From assembly GCA_963669155.1 (NCBI GenBank), contig OZ022581.1:13060857-13124856 (forward strand): 64,000 nt of DNA. The letters are read 5' to 3'. How positions within the stretch are numbered: position 1 is the first letter of the stretch; each line of letters starts with the position of its first letter. This DNA is from Arbacia lixula (lineage: Eukaryota > Echinodermata > Echinoidea > Arbacioida > Arbaciidae). The notes under the pieces were generated by a model. That model saw nothing but the letters and a program-made list of their open reading frames with translations, searched no databases and was not told the DNA's origin. Both the position numbers and the translations under genes were made by a program. Below, in pieces: positions 23,801 to 34,860 of this stretch.

Positions 23801-25132
23801 TGATGTCCATCTGGATGTGTGGGTAGCGGGACTGATGGCGCTGGAAGTGCACCTTGAGGTTCCCCTTGGTCGAGAACCGGTTCCCACAGATGTTGCACTT
23901 GAAGGGCCGCTCACCTGTGTGGGATCTGATGTGGATCTGCAGAGCACTATCGCTGCCAAAGACCTTGTGGCAGAATCTGCATTTGTGGCGGAAGAAGGGA
24001 TCATCAGCACTGAACTTGGGATCAAAGACCGACACATTGGGAGCCTTCCCTTTGTGCTGAGCTGACAGCAGACTCTCGTGGTAGGACAGTGGTGCAGGTA
24101 TTCCCAAAGGGTTGTGGGGTATGTGCCTGGTAGCGTGCTGCTGGAGCATTTCAAATGGAGACTTCTGATTGGGCAGGTGGAATGCTGGTGGTAAGGGTGG
24201 CAGGAGCCTTCCTTGAGCATGCATGGCCTCGATGGCAGACTGCTGGACAGCCGAGGCGGCAGCTGCTCCTGCCGGGGACAGGATGTGAGGCGGGTGGATC
24301 ATCCCTGGAATCGATGGAATCGGAACAATTGGTGCAGATGGAATGCTGGAGGTGGTGGAGGTGTTAGCACCTGAGGAAGCAGCAGCTTCGGAACCCTCCC
24401 GAGAGGGCTTCTCTTCATACTCCTGGGGCTCCTGACTTCCTGCAGAATCTTTAGAGTCCTTAGACTCCTGCTTTTGCTGCTTAGGTTGACCCTGCGGTTG
24501 CTGCTGCTGCTGTTGTTGTTGTTGCTGCTGTTGCTGCAGCTGCTGGTGTTGAATCTGCTGTCTCTGCTGCTGCGCTGTCAGGTGGTTGATCTGGTGTTGG
24601 ATGCTCTGGATCATGTGCAGCTGATGAAGGTGCTGCTGTTGGAGAGCGTACAGCTGCTCCTGGATCATCACCATGTCTGGGTGTCCAGGAACCATGGCAG
24701 ACTCACGAGGAAACTGTGCAACAGCGTAGGGTGTGTTCTCCAAGTTGTCCAGGGAGACATTGGACGGTGGTAGACTGGGATTCGGGCTTTGGTCGGACGA
24801 CCCTCCAGGCTGGTCCATGGGTGGTTGGACCTTGCCTTTCGATACGTAGTTGGGCTCGACGGATTTCCGGCCCTCCGGTGTGGCTGACCGGTCAGATGCA
24901 GTGTCCTGGTCTTTGTCTGACATTCTGCTGGTTTGCTCTTCCATCTCCTCCTGCCCCTCATTGAAGATCATCACCACCTGCTTCTTGGCGCAGCTCTGCT
25001 TGTGTTTGACAAAGTCTGCAAAGATGACAAACTCTCCTCGGCAGTTGCCGCAAACGTGAACATCCCCGATGACCTCATCGTGGTCTTCTGTGCTCATGGC
25101 ATCAAGAGGCTGGTGTGCGCCTTCTGACGAAC
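20847..25132 (-). CDS. SALL-like: spalt/SALL-like zinc-finger protein, large coding exon (5' partial)
   Basis: Spalt/SALL proteins are nuclear DNA-binding transcriptional regulators, mostly repressors, used in body patterning. The exon encodes 1427 complete codons from 25130 to the TAA at 20847-20849. Counting from its first full codon (Ser), I see a C2HC finger (C27, C30, H43, C47), a conserved glutamine-rich segment (151-186) used for dimerisation in the family, and Q13 (199-211). C2H2 fingers follow at 384-432 (two), 651-731 (three), 990-1038 (two) and 1109-1157 (two), with HTGE/KRPF linkers and the family phrase [14 protein letters not shown] at 924-929 resembles a CtBP-binding motif. GRRGRR (1163-1168) and KANEISVIQ (1221-1229) match the vertebrate SALL C-terminus. 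Residues 1258-1415 are hexapeptide repeats not known to me in SALL proteins. The open frame runs on to 25160 only through the upstream intron. The exon starts after a splice acceptor in phase 1, so the true start lies in an upstream exon; an in-exon ATG at 25095-25097 with a good context is the alternative. Orthologue numbering among SALL1-4 does not apply to an invertebrate. Confidence 0.96.
20886..21359 (-). repeat. coding hexapeptide tandem repeat (18-nt unit)
   Basis: About 26 consecutive units of consensus A-[LM]-[NS]-R-E-[EM] lie near the C-terminus of the SALL-like protein, with two units lengthened to seven residues (…SREKM). The charge pattern and lack of proline or glycine after the first unit predict a long charged helix. 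Human SALL1 ends differently after KANEISVIQ, so this is likely a lineage-specific addition. No frameshift occurs, and the stop codon follows after a short PQ-rich tail. Confidence 0.9.
21660..21806 (-). other. SALL fingers 8-9 (last C2H2 pair)
   Basis: This segment encodes the last zinc-finger pair, Cys-x2-Cys/His-x3-His twice, joined by HTGEKPF. It is followed by the GTHMWN and RRGRR residues typical of the family's last finger pair. All metal ligands are intact. Confidence 0.95.
22017..22163 (-). other. SALL fingers 6-7
   Basis: This segment encodes a finger pair joined by HTKERPF rather than HTGE, with complete C2H2 ligands and the STKGNLKQH phrase. An acidic, serine-rich linker separates it from fingers 3-5. 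Confidence 0.95.
22938..23180 (-). other. SALL fingers 3-5 (pair plus associated single finger)
   Basis: This segment encodes a standard pair (HTGERPF linker, TTKGNLKTH) followed about ten residues later by a third finger with C-x2-C…H-x3-H and the phrase [11 protein letters not shown]. This 2+1 arrangement is characteristic of SALL proteins and supports the family assignment. Confidence 0.95.
23835..23981 (-). other. SALL fingers 1-2 (first C2H2 pair)
   Basis: This segment encodes the first canonical pair, HTGERPF-linked, ending with the family phrase [13 protein letters not shown]. All eight metal ligands are present. Confidence 0.95.
24498..24536 (-). repeat. poly-glutamine tract (Q13), mixed CAG/CAA
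   Basis: Thirteen glutamine codons, mixed CAG and CAA, lie just after the conserved glutamine-rich segment (24573-24680). The mixed codons argue against a recent pure CAG expansion. The run is probably length-variable. Confidence 0.95.
24990..25052 (-). other. SALL N-terminal C2HC finger
   Basis: This segment encodes C-x2-C-x12-H-x3-C in a VHVCGNC…KHKQSC context. It aligns with the atypical finger near the start of vertebrate SALL proteins (HVCGRCCAEF…HKKNC). Metal-binding residues are complete. Confidence 0.92.
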
Positions 25133-25161
25133 CTACAGAGGGAGACACACAAAGAAACAAA
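25133..25161 (-). other. 3' splice site (acceptor) before the SALL exon
   Basis: On the minus strand a pyrimidine-rich tract (TTTCTTTG…TCTCCCTCTGTAG) ends in AG at 25133-25134. The following GT at 25131-25132 are the last two bases of a split codon, so the preceding exon must end in phase 1. This explains why the frame upstream of 25132 shows no SALL similarity. Confidence 0.85.
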
Positions 25162-28100
25162 TATTTAATTGCATTGTCACTTATCGGGCTTCTTTTTCAA
25201 AATAAAATCTGTAAATCCTCAATTGTAATATATACATCAACAGACAGTCCATTCTCACAAGTATGATAACAAGCAACTGCAGACACAACATGAATAATAA
25301 AGTATGAAGAAAGCCAACATATCTTACTGGACTTGCAAATGAACGAGGATGTGGGTGAAAAACAAAAATGATTACATTTGTTTTTTCTGTGTGCATATGT
25401 TGCTGGCACAGCATAATATTTGACAAGTGTCACAGTCACCACAAAATGGACCACTCAACCGATGCATTATCCTGACATTAACAAACATCGAACGACAGAA
25501 AATGTGCCATTCTGTTCACACCTCAGACGGTCTGAGCACTTCTACGATTAGTCGCGACCTTTAAGCAAGCAGCCACAAAAGGAAAAACAGCATTATCATT
25601 CCATAGGTTCTCTATTTGGCAGCTATGCAAACAAAGGATTCATCCTTGTCAACTTCTTGTGTAATTTTATTTCACTCGCTGATAAGAGAAATGCCCTGCA
25701 AGGAAACAACAGACAAAACCTCACTTCCTTGTCAAAACTCGTACAGACCCATCATGGGTTTTGTGTCAACAAGTTTTCTGATTGTTTCAGCAATTGCCTT
25801 ATATAGATGCTTCTTTTTCAATGCTAAGAAGTTGAAAGCACGGAACATCCATGAATACAAACATTCAAATTATGCACATGATCAACCCATAGGAATATCT
25901 GACATGCATATATTTAACCACGACTCCAGTAATAGCTCATGGAATGCAGAAGTTATTAAATAGAAAGACAGAAACGAATAATGAGGATTGTGTTAAGACA
26001 ATGAAGTTACATGCAGAAAATGTATTAATGAAGATGAATCATCTCTCTGAATAGTCACATGACATAAACTTACAGTTTTAGTAAATAAATGTGCACCACC
26101 CAAGGTTCTCACCAGAGACAATAGTAGTAACAATTCCACAATATACACAGACTAAATCGTTGCTTCTCTGAAACAGAAGTCAGCACATGAACTGAGCTTG
26201 CAGCGAGAACTTCAATCAAAACTTGACAAATTTCTTCAAACAATAGCTTCACCCCAGGGTCCAATTGGAATGCAGTCTGCTTTGGTTTTCCTTCCTATCA
26301 CGCGGTTGAGCTGGCAAAGGGCTGGGGGTCTGAGCGGCGGCGGGGGAAGCCTTCACTGTCGATGATGTGGCAGGTTCACAACATATCAGAGATTCAGTCC
26401 GCACAAAGGAATGGCTCATTCAAACGTCAGTCAAGTATGGCCGTGCCAAAGTGTAATCCATGGATGCAGTCATATCAGAGATAAAAAAAATCTACAGCAC
26501 TCGTCATTAGCTTTGTCAAAACTAAAGATAACATTAGTAGATGATGGTGTTCTCTTGAGGGAAATGATTGAACACCTAACAAGAAAGGAAGAGAATGAAG
26601 TCCTCCACTGATAGGGTTTATATGTGCATTTTTGTGGTATATTGCGCATTAAACCCCAAACAGACTGTCCGTTCAATGCTTGGAAGATCCCGTAGTGAAA
26701 CTACAGATATGCAGACGCATGAAATAGAAATCACTCAGCAGAATTGCCATAGTTTGGTAAAATCCTCAACTGGAGCAGAGATGTAAGTGTTTGCTGAGAG
26801 AATATCATCGCATTTGCGAGGAGCAGTCAGTGTGCACATTTAGGGCCACTGCCAGATTCTGATGATAACAATAATAATCAAACACTGGAGAGCCCCCACA
26901 ATACATAACATTATGACAGGCAAAGCCACTGCAATCTTTTGACGCTTCACCGCCAGTTGACAAAACGTAAATAGACATTTTTTTTTTTGATCCCCCGTTA
27001 TGAATACACGCCTGTGACGGGAGTGGATGGCTGAATGGTTTGGCTGTTCATCTCGCTAACTCGAGTGACACACTAAGCCCCCAAGGCACAAATTAATACG
27101 AGTGCCGCAGTGATGCCACAGATATGATCGCATCATTCATCAAATATTAAAGTGGTAGCATCAAATTCATCTAATCGCTTCAATTACTCCGTGGTAGCAT
27201 TTTGCAGCCACCCGCATTTACACGCCACTCATGGATGCAATATCATTTTCTGTTTAGTGGCTGATGTTTTATCTCGAGTGCCGATCACTTTAAATTCTCC
27301 ATTCCACATTTGTTGATTGAAGCAAAAGAGACATTTCAGCCAGATGAGAGTTGACAATAAAATGACAGGTTTGGTCTGAGAACAAACGTACATACTCACC
27401 AGAATAAGCCAAAAAACCAATGTATACATCTATCTACCGGTACCTGCAATTTATATCTGCTATTGTGCTGGTCACAATCATTTCTATTCGGTTTTGTACC
27501 CATCCAATTACAGAGAAGCCTATAAAAAATGACAACATGCCTCGTTAATGGCAACTTCATGACTCCTGTGCCCATTGACATTTACAATATCTCATCAATT
27601 TATCATACCTGGCATAAATTTGATGGCACTGCAGAGAATGTATTGCGAGCAGAGGTATATAATGACATTCTGTCTGGTTGATAATGGGGCCTACTCTCAC
27701 ACATTTCAGCTGTCCTCCCCTCCTCCTCCCACCCCTTCTCCTCTCTCTTTCTTTCTTTCTTTCTTCACTATCAAAGCTTTACCTACTTTAATCATTTTAG
27801 TGAGAGGCAATAAGTCATTCATAAAATGGTCATAACATTTACTTAGGCACGCATTATCATAAGCTTTTCTCCCTGTCAAATATGATAGATGTTTCATATT
27901 TTCTGAACAATGCTGGGAATAAAGGGTAACACCCTGCCATTTGGAAATGTAATCTATAATAGATATAATAAGCATACTTGATTCACACCCTAAAAATAAA
28001 CTCCGCACATTTTCAGGAAATAAAATGAGAATTATAAGGTCAAGTTTGTAACTACCCGATGGATAAACAGTGAAAATGGATCCCTTATCCCTAATGTATA

Positions 28101-28367
28101 CATGTCTGTCTGTCTGTCTGTCTGTATGATGTAATGGTTGAAATACATGGAATTAAATGGGTAACAAATTATTGTGCAAGTTTATAAAGCAGGCACAGAG
28201 GTGTGAGAAATGTGAAATATCTTCCTGAAAAGATTGACCATGTTCTTTAAGGTAACATCTGTATCAGTTTGTATGCCAACAAGCATATAGTTTAAATCTT
28301 ACTTAAACTTACATTTTATGTAACTGAATGCATGGTCTATAATCGCGTGTGGACATCATTGGCACCT
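25162..28367. other. intron 1 or 5' flank: unassigned
   Basis: No coding exon was recognised. It holds a (TTTC)n tract (27747-27765) and a (TGTC)n tract (28104-28125). A tRNA-like box A (TGGCTGAATGG near 27030) has no matching box B. Small frames of up to 115 codons show no domains. Confidence 0.45.
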
Positions 28368-28526
28368 GGGCCCTGTTGCATAAAACTTACCATTAATGGT
28401 AACTCTGCTATCGATGGTAACTACCATGGTAACATTGCTCGATAGCCAATCAAAAGCAAGGTTTCCATAGAAGTTGCTATTGATGGCAAAGTTACCATCA
28501 ATGGTAAGTTTTATGCAACGGGTCCC
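28368..28526. mobile_element. 159-bp MITE, GGGCCCTGT termini
   Basis: The left end GGGCCCTGTTGCATAAAACT and the inverse of the right end (GGGACCCGTTGCATAAAACT) match closely. The arms stay complementary through CATTAATGGTAAC/CATCAATGGTAA blocks, so almost the whole element can fold. It has no coding capacity. An element of the same length with related termini lies at 47999-48157. Confidence 0.85.
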
Positions 28527-28966
28527 TGGATTGGGATGGATGATTCTGAGCTCACACCTGGGTTCTGCCTGAAGGTTTGTAGACGTATTCCTGCCCCAGC
28601 TGCCTCATGTTCCATTGTCTAAAGGTCAAAGGTTATTGGTACTTAATCCTCTTACTCAATAGAGTTCATTACAGACACTGGGGATGTCAACTTGAGAAGG
28701 AAACGGTATGCCATGTGATGAATTGTAGTATTTTTAAATCGCATTTAGCAGTAATGAAGTAGTTGAGGCTATTGTGAATCTCTCTGCTTACATGTTGGCC
28801 TAACATAATAAATGAAGTGATTTGAAGAAAAATGAACATTAATCAAACTTGATAATTGTCACATCTCCTTTGAATTCCATAATCACTCATTGAATATTTT
28901 GTACATCTTTCACCAGTTCTGATCATCAAATGACTGTGATGCAGTGAGTACTTTTCTTGACTAGAA
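28527..28966. other. unassigned sequence
   Basis: No recognisable feature between the two mobile elements. Confidence 0.4.
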
Positions 28967-29692
28967 CAGGGATGTGTTAGGAAAGGATATGAAACAACAT
29001 TCTTTCTTTGAGCCCATGCGTGGCACCGCCGAAAAATTGCGTGGTCTCAGCATGTGCTTTTCACGTGTTTTAACAATAACGAACACGATTGCCTAGCAAC
29101 GGTTTCTCAGAGAGAACAAAAGCAATGTAGAGTCTTATTTCGCTTGTCCACTTCTGTTGGATTGCATCAATACTTTTGTGAGGAAAAGAGATATCAGCGA
29201 ACAAAAATTAACAGTTTTTTTAAGTAAAATATCTCATTTGCACGCAAATTCACGCAAACTCTGTTAGTGAAAGTAAGCAGCTTAATATATGATTTTGATA
29301 ATGATTGAATCCGACATTTCCGGAAATCTCCGGAAAGTGAAGAAATTTGTTAATTATGTAAGTAAGAATATTATCTTATATCTCCGTTTGTGCATCATTC
29401 AACAATTATTTAGAAGAAAAACGAATACAGGATCTTTAGAGGTGTTGCCCCTTAACTTTCTTGAAAATTGCAAAAAAAATGTGATAAGAAACACAGCTTC
29501 GAGAAACAAAACAGGCAATTAAAGATACTGCTTTCCAAGTTGACGATAGCAAAATGACGGTGCCGCGCATGGGACTTCAAAGCATTGCAGTGATTGTGGA
29601 ATGCTTTTGACATTCATTAGCACGCTTTAGTATCCATACAGATGTTTGAATATATTATGGTTGAGTTGTCCCTCCTTCCTAACACATCCCTG
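28967..29692. mobile_element. complete non-autonomous hAT-like element (726 bp)
   Basis: It starts CAGGGATGTGTTAGGAA and ends with the inverse sequence. ACTAGAA is directly repeated immediately outside both ends (28960-28966 and 29693-29699), a 7-8 bp target duplication. CAGGG termini plus a ~8-bp duplication fit the hAT superfamily. There is no transposase frame. The 5' two-thirds match the truncated copy at 1886-2334. Confidence 0.9.
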
Positions 29693-32385
29693 ACTAGAAC
29701 AAGTAAATATAGACTCTACAGAAACATGAATATCTGAACAATTTCTGCGTGAGCCACAAACCACTGGACAAATAGCCATCATAACAAAAGTGTTGGTGTG
29801 ACACATTTGGAGTGGAAATATGCAGAATGCCAATGAGTTATTACCTACAAAGAAAGGAAGAAAAAAACACAAAACACACACACCCTGGTTCAGAGGGCTA
29901 TTATTGATCCCACACTAAGAACTCTCTCCAAGAAGCAATCAATAAGAATTCCAACATTATGAAAAGGCATTCACGCCGTAGCAATCTCCCCATTTCAACC
30001 ATCAATAACTATGCAAATCATTTATTTTTGATCACTGCAGTGTGCGTTGTCCCATAACTCCACAGGCCCCAGTCATTCGAATAGAGATTACAGAAGCAGC
30101 TTATTCTATTTCAAAGAAAGGAATGAATGTGGATTTAGGCATATTGTGTGGCTATAATTACCATGTGTGTTTTTTTTCTTCCTGATCTGTTTTTCTTTAA
30201 AAAGGCAGAAATTTAATCTGTTCATCCCACGTCCATTTTTCCCTTTCACCCCTCTCATTATCATTGTCCTCCATTTTTTCATGACTGTTATCTTTTTTCC
30301 CCTAGCTCCTTGTCTAATATATGTTTCCACTATGTTCTGCTTCCCTGAGAATTACAGAAACTCATGAAGACTTATCAGCTCAACCACCTTTTTCTTCATA
30401 ATTGTCTTCCTTCATATGTCTTTGTATGTGTGTGTGTGTGTGTGTGTGTCTCTCTCTCTTTACCCAACCCCTCCCCCGACTACCTCTATCTCTCACCCTT
30501 TCTCCATCTTCCCCCTCCGCATCTCTTTCTCCCATACATTACCCCACCTCCCTTTCCCCCTCCCCTTTTCTCCCCTCACTTTATTTCTTTCTTCCATCTA
30601 CCCGTCTCTCTCTCTCTCCCCCTCCCTCACTTCTCCCCACCCACCCCCACCTTGTCCATTTCTCTCTCTCTCTCTCCCCTTCTCCCCATACCCCCCCTCC
30701 CTCTCTCTCCATCCTCCTCCACACATCTCCCTCTCCCTTTCTGTCACTCTCCAGCTTGTTGAAGAGGCGAGGGACGTGCATCCGTGAGGTTTGAGTGTGA
30801 CGTTGAGAGTCACATTTCATACATTGTTAATTCTCGGGGCGAGCCACGGGTCTCCAAAATATGTAACCGATGCGCCCCACTGCCTCTACCAGACGGCCAG
30901 AAATTGATTGCCTGGTAAGAATCGGCGTACAGGTGAAAGGAATTGGCCTGATCGGGGGATCATAGATATCAAATATTGATAATATTTTGCGCTGAATACT
31001 TCCATGAGAATGTATTCCATGGAGGAGGGTGGCGGAGGTAAACCATCCGATCAAAGAGACGAGCTTCTCCGCTTACTCCCGGCCCCGTTTGAGTGGTGAC
31101 GGATCTTTTGGCAAAATAAAAATGCATTAAATTCTACAGAAATATAGGACACAAATCAAGCAGCTTTTACCCATAAAACTGGCATGACCTTTGTACACGA
31201 TTTTTGTTTTCACAGGTTCTGTGAACACATTGATACACAAGAAGGTTCCACTTGCCATAAGCAGCTATAGGTATTTGTGGAACAAATGTCATCATTTAGA
31301 TTTCAATAGACATCAAGAAATGTGACATCTCATTCATGCTTCCTAAAACAAGACTATTCTGTTATTGTCCTTTGAAATGGTCCGTTGCACTGTTGCACTG
31401 AGTCTTTAGTAACAAACAAATATAATTATGACAGAAAAATCACAACCTCATAACCAAATGCCCGTGACTTAAAAGCAAGGAGCTGAGCTACACTCACCAA
31501 AAAATACTACTAATCACTGCCGTCTCCACACTCAATCTCAGCAAGAAGGAAATAGTTGGCCTTGATACTTAACATCTTCATTCAAGCAAGCGCTCTGGCA
31601 AGGCCACACCACCAAAGATGTGGATCGGGGGAAACTTCAGGCTAATCAAATAAAGTTGAGATATGACGAGAAAGAGAGCGAGAGAGAGTCAGCTCGGTGA
31701 GCGGAGGTGCGTCTGTCCGTCCGCCTCCGTCTTTCTGGCCGTGATATCTGTGACAGCGGGTCCGCCATCCATGAGCGAATCGTTCAGACACCTAATCTCC
31801 TGTTGCGCTTTCGAGCTAATCCCAATTTGATGCTTATTAGCAAACCGCAATGGTCATGCTTGCCGTATCGAGGCCCAGCCTCCGCCATGACTGCACACAG
31901 CATGCTAAATCAAGACGGGATAGACGGAAGGAAGGAAGGAAGGAGAGAGGGAGGGGATGGATGGGAAGAGGATGCAGAGGTGGAGGAGGAGAAGGAGGAG
32001 GAGGAATTTCTTGTAACTTGATTAATTTTCGTTGGGCAATCATACCCAGGTACAATGTGACAGACACAGCCTGCGTCGTCTGATTGGTAGAGATGAAAAA
32101 CTCTGCAATGACTTCGCATCTCTTTGAAGCTGCTAGCCAGTCTCCGGCCAGACAGGAACACAAACTGAAGACGGACACGACAGTACCACAAAAAAGTCTC
32201 TTCACATTTTTTCTCTTTCAATCATTATCACAAATTATTTCCAATGTTAATCTTTCCCCTCTCTGGCATTGCAGTGTCTAAGTGTTAGGTTTATGTGCTG
32301 TACTTGCTTTGTCGAGTGAAGGAAATGAATGACATTTCTTGCTATTATGAACACATAGAAGCTTTACCAAAACACATACAATATA
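29693..32385. other. intron 1 or 5' flank: microsatellites and unique sequence
   Basis: It contains a GT array (30426-30449) and long CT-rich sequence (30450-30741). Unique, more G+C-rich segments lie at about 30830-31090 (with GATCAAAG, a Tcf-type core, at 31049-31056) and 31680-32170. No exon was recognised. Confidence 0.4.
30426..30741. repeat. (GT)n then interrupted (CT)n array
   Basis: A GT dinucleotide run passes into pyrimidine-rich sequence with CT, CCCT and CCAC units. The serine/proline-rich frames of up to 132 codons in this tract are composition artefacts. Confidence 0.9.
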
Positions 32386-32597
32386 CACTACAGCTCAAAG
32401 AAATTGGAAGAAGGGGAAGGAGCCGCAGTTTTAAACCGTGGTATATTTTGTCCAGTTCAGCATGAAACATGATGCTTTTTAGGCTAAAGCATCATGCTTC
32501 ATGCTGAACTGGACAAAATATACTGTGTTTTAAAACTGTGGCCCCTTCCCTTTCTTCCCTTTCCCTTTCCCTATGCCAATTCCTTTGAGCTGGAGTG
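32386..32597. mobile_element. 212-bp palindromic Tc1-like MITE
   Basis: Left CACTACAGCTCAAAGAAATT and the inverse of the right end (CACTCCAGCTCAAAGGAATT) form the TIR, flanked by TA on each side. Near the centre a block containing CAGTTCAGCATGAA is repeated inverted around 32475-32490. No gene lies inside. Confidence 0.85.
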
Positions 32598-34450
32598 TAT
32601 ATTAAAATCAATGCATACTTCTTGTTTTCAGAAGCCGACTGGGAAAAAGTCTCCATGTATCTCAATACAAATCCCTTTTCTATTTTTTAAGCTTCAAATG
32701 CTAAGGATGATAAATCTCTCCTTCACAAAGCCTGAATCATTTTCGCAGTATTTTCATCAGTTTGGCCAAGATATCATAAAATGGGACAGTCCAATATAAA
32801 GATTGTAGTTCTTCTGGCATGTAAAGATGAAATAAATCTTGCCGCATTCAATGACCAGCAATGTCTTTCTTTTGTTTGATGTTTCGCTCGCTGCAACGAA
32901 ACATCAAATAAAAGAATTTTGAGCTGTTATTTCTCAGGAAGAAGTGCAGGAATCTCTATCTCTTTGTACAAGCAATCAAAAGGTTTCAGTTATTTATGCC
33001 GCATACTTTCATTTCTCTCCTTAAGACTCGTCCTTCTGAATGTCCATCCGTTGGTCAATAAGAATGGCTGACCACCAACAATAGACCATAAATGACCAGA
33101 AGAGAAAAAATGCAGCCGGGCAAGATAAGCCGTCCATAGAATTATTATTCATGACATACCTCTGATGATCATCTGTCTGACTAAGCCCTTGAGGCTACCT
33201 CATGTCATTCACGGTGGCAGCATTTTGCCTAAAGTCTTGTTTCTTATGATGAATAACATTGTGCATGCAAGCAGTGTAATCTAGCAAAGTAAGTCATAGG
33301 CAAGATTTTTGAATTTAGAAACTTTAACTTACATACATGTATTAGCTTAGTAATGTACATAAGGTACATGCTACTTATGAGGTGGTTTTGCTATATAACT
33401 TGTATATTACTACTTCCTGTACATTTAACCTGTGCCAAGAGGACTCCACAGCACTGATGACCAACTCAAAATCACAAACAAAATGTATAAATAACATCAT
33501 AAGAAATATACACCATCATTATACCAAGTAACAGTTCTGTAGTTGTTCTGAACATTTGTCTATTTATGGTATGCACGTATATTTTAAGTCCACTTCCATG
33601 TAGTCGCACAAGACTACATGAACCCATTTCATACCAGATTGGTGGATACCCACGGGTGTTAGGACCACTCGGCTCAGTTTGGCACTCGATGTGTTAATCG
33701 GGACACCGGGCTGTTGATGCTTCTTAATGTGCTGCATCTCGCATCTCCATTGTGCAGCATGACACGGAGATGTGACATCTTTTGTCGCCAGCCAATGAGG
33801 AAATAAATCACCACCTCCTCCAACCAAGAACAAACAAAAGAGCCCCTCCAAACTACCACCCCCATTACCCCCCCCCCCCCCCCCCACCCACCCACCTACC
33901 CCCATTACCTCAGGGCCCTAGGCCATTATACAGCTGAAGTGAACTAGTCCTTTCAAGATGGTCCCATTTATAATCACCAGTTTCTCTGACACCCCTCATT
34001 TTTTTTTTGTTGCACTGAACGTGCACACTCTGGACAAGAGGGGGCAGTCATCCATATTGGGTGAGCTAACACCTCTAGACAACTGGAATGAGGAGGTACC
34101 CCCTCTCTCTCCCTTACATGTACCCCTTTGGGGGTGACAGAAGCCCCACTGGGCTCTTTTGTTCCTAGGACCATGAGAGGGTCATTTTTTTTGGCTGCAG
34201 CTAATGACGATTGACTGATGTTGCAAACATATTTCCTGAATTCAAACAAAATCAATAGTGTCATCATGGGCATCGATCAGACATGGTCATCTCTCATTGT
34301 TCACCTGAGAAAAGTTCTCTGCACTTTCATTAGGCAGGTCTTTGGAGCAACTTTGGGCAGCATTATCAAACTGGTAACCACTTTATCTATTTCTCTCATT
34401 CTTGAGCTCTTTTTCCTTTCTCTCCCTTTTCAACACCCCCCCCCTCCCTC
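32598..34450. other. unassigned sequence with small hairpins
   Basis: Short hairpins occur at 32876-32909 (TTTGATGTTTCG arms) and 33597-33620 (CATGTAGTC arms). A C19 homopolymer lies at 33868-33886. No gene was recognised. Confidence 0.4.

Positions 34451-34484
<34 letters not shown>
34451..34484. repeat. (CT)n microsatellite
   Basis: A pure CT array following C-rich sequence. Confidence 0.95.
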
Positions 34485-34486
<2 letters not shown>

Positions 34487-34794
34487 GACAGAGTCCTCTT
34501 TATCTCTCACCTACTCTTCGAAACCAATGTATTAAATCACATAATTCATATTTATAAATCTCTTCATGTCTTCATATCAAATATGAATGTTTATCATTTC
34601 ATCTAATTACAACTACCTTACTCTTTCAGACCTTTAATGCAGCTATCTCTCAAGTCTATAAAATTTTTATATCCCTCTCTGCCCAACACATCATCAGCCT
34701 GTCAGTCTCTGTCTCTCACCTCTCCATCATTACACAATACTCTCCTGCTCTACACCCATCACACAAACACATAGAGGGGGGGGGGGGATGTCCC

Positions 34795-34860
34795 TCCATC
34801 CATCTATCCATCCATCCATCCATCCATCCATCCCTCCCTCCATCCATCCATCCATCCCTC
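34795..34860. repeat. (CATC)n microsatellite
   Basis: A tetranucleotide array with a few CCTC interruptions. Confidence 0.95.

Noticed and set aside
25133-25160. Apparent N-terminal extension of the SALL frame upstream of 25132
   Set aside because: It reads through a polypyrimidine tract and AG splice acceptor, so it is intron sequence, and its first codon is TTG rather than ATG.
27020-27110. Possible tRNA gene (TGGCTGAATGG resembles box A of a serine tRNA)
   Set aside because: No box B and no cloverleaf could be found downstream; at most a decayed SINE head.
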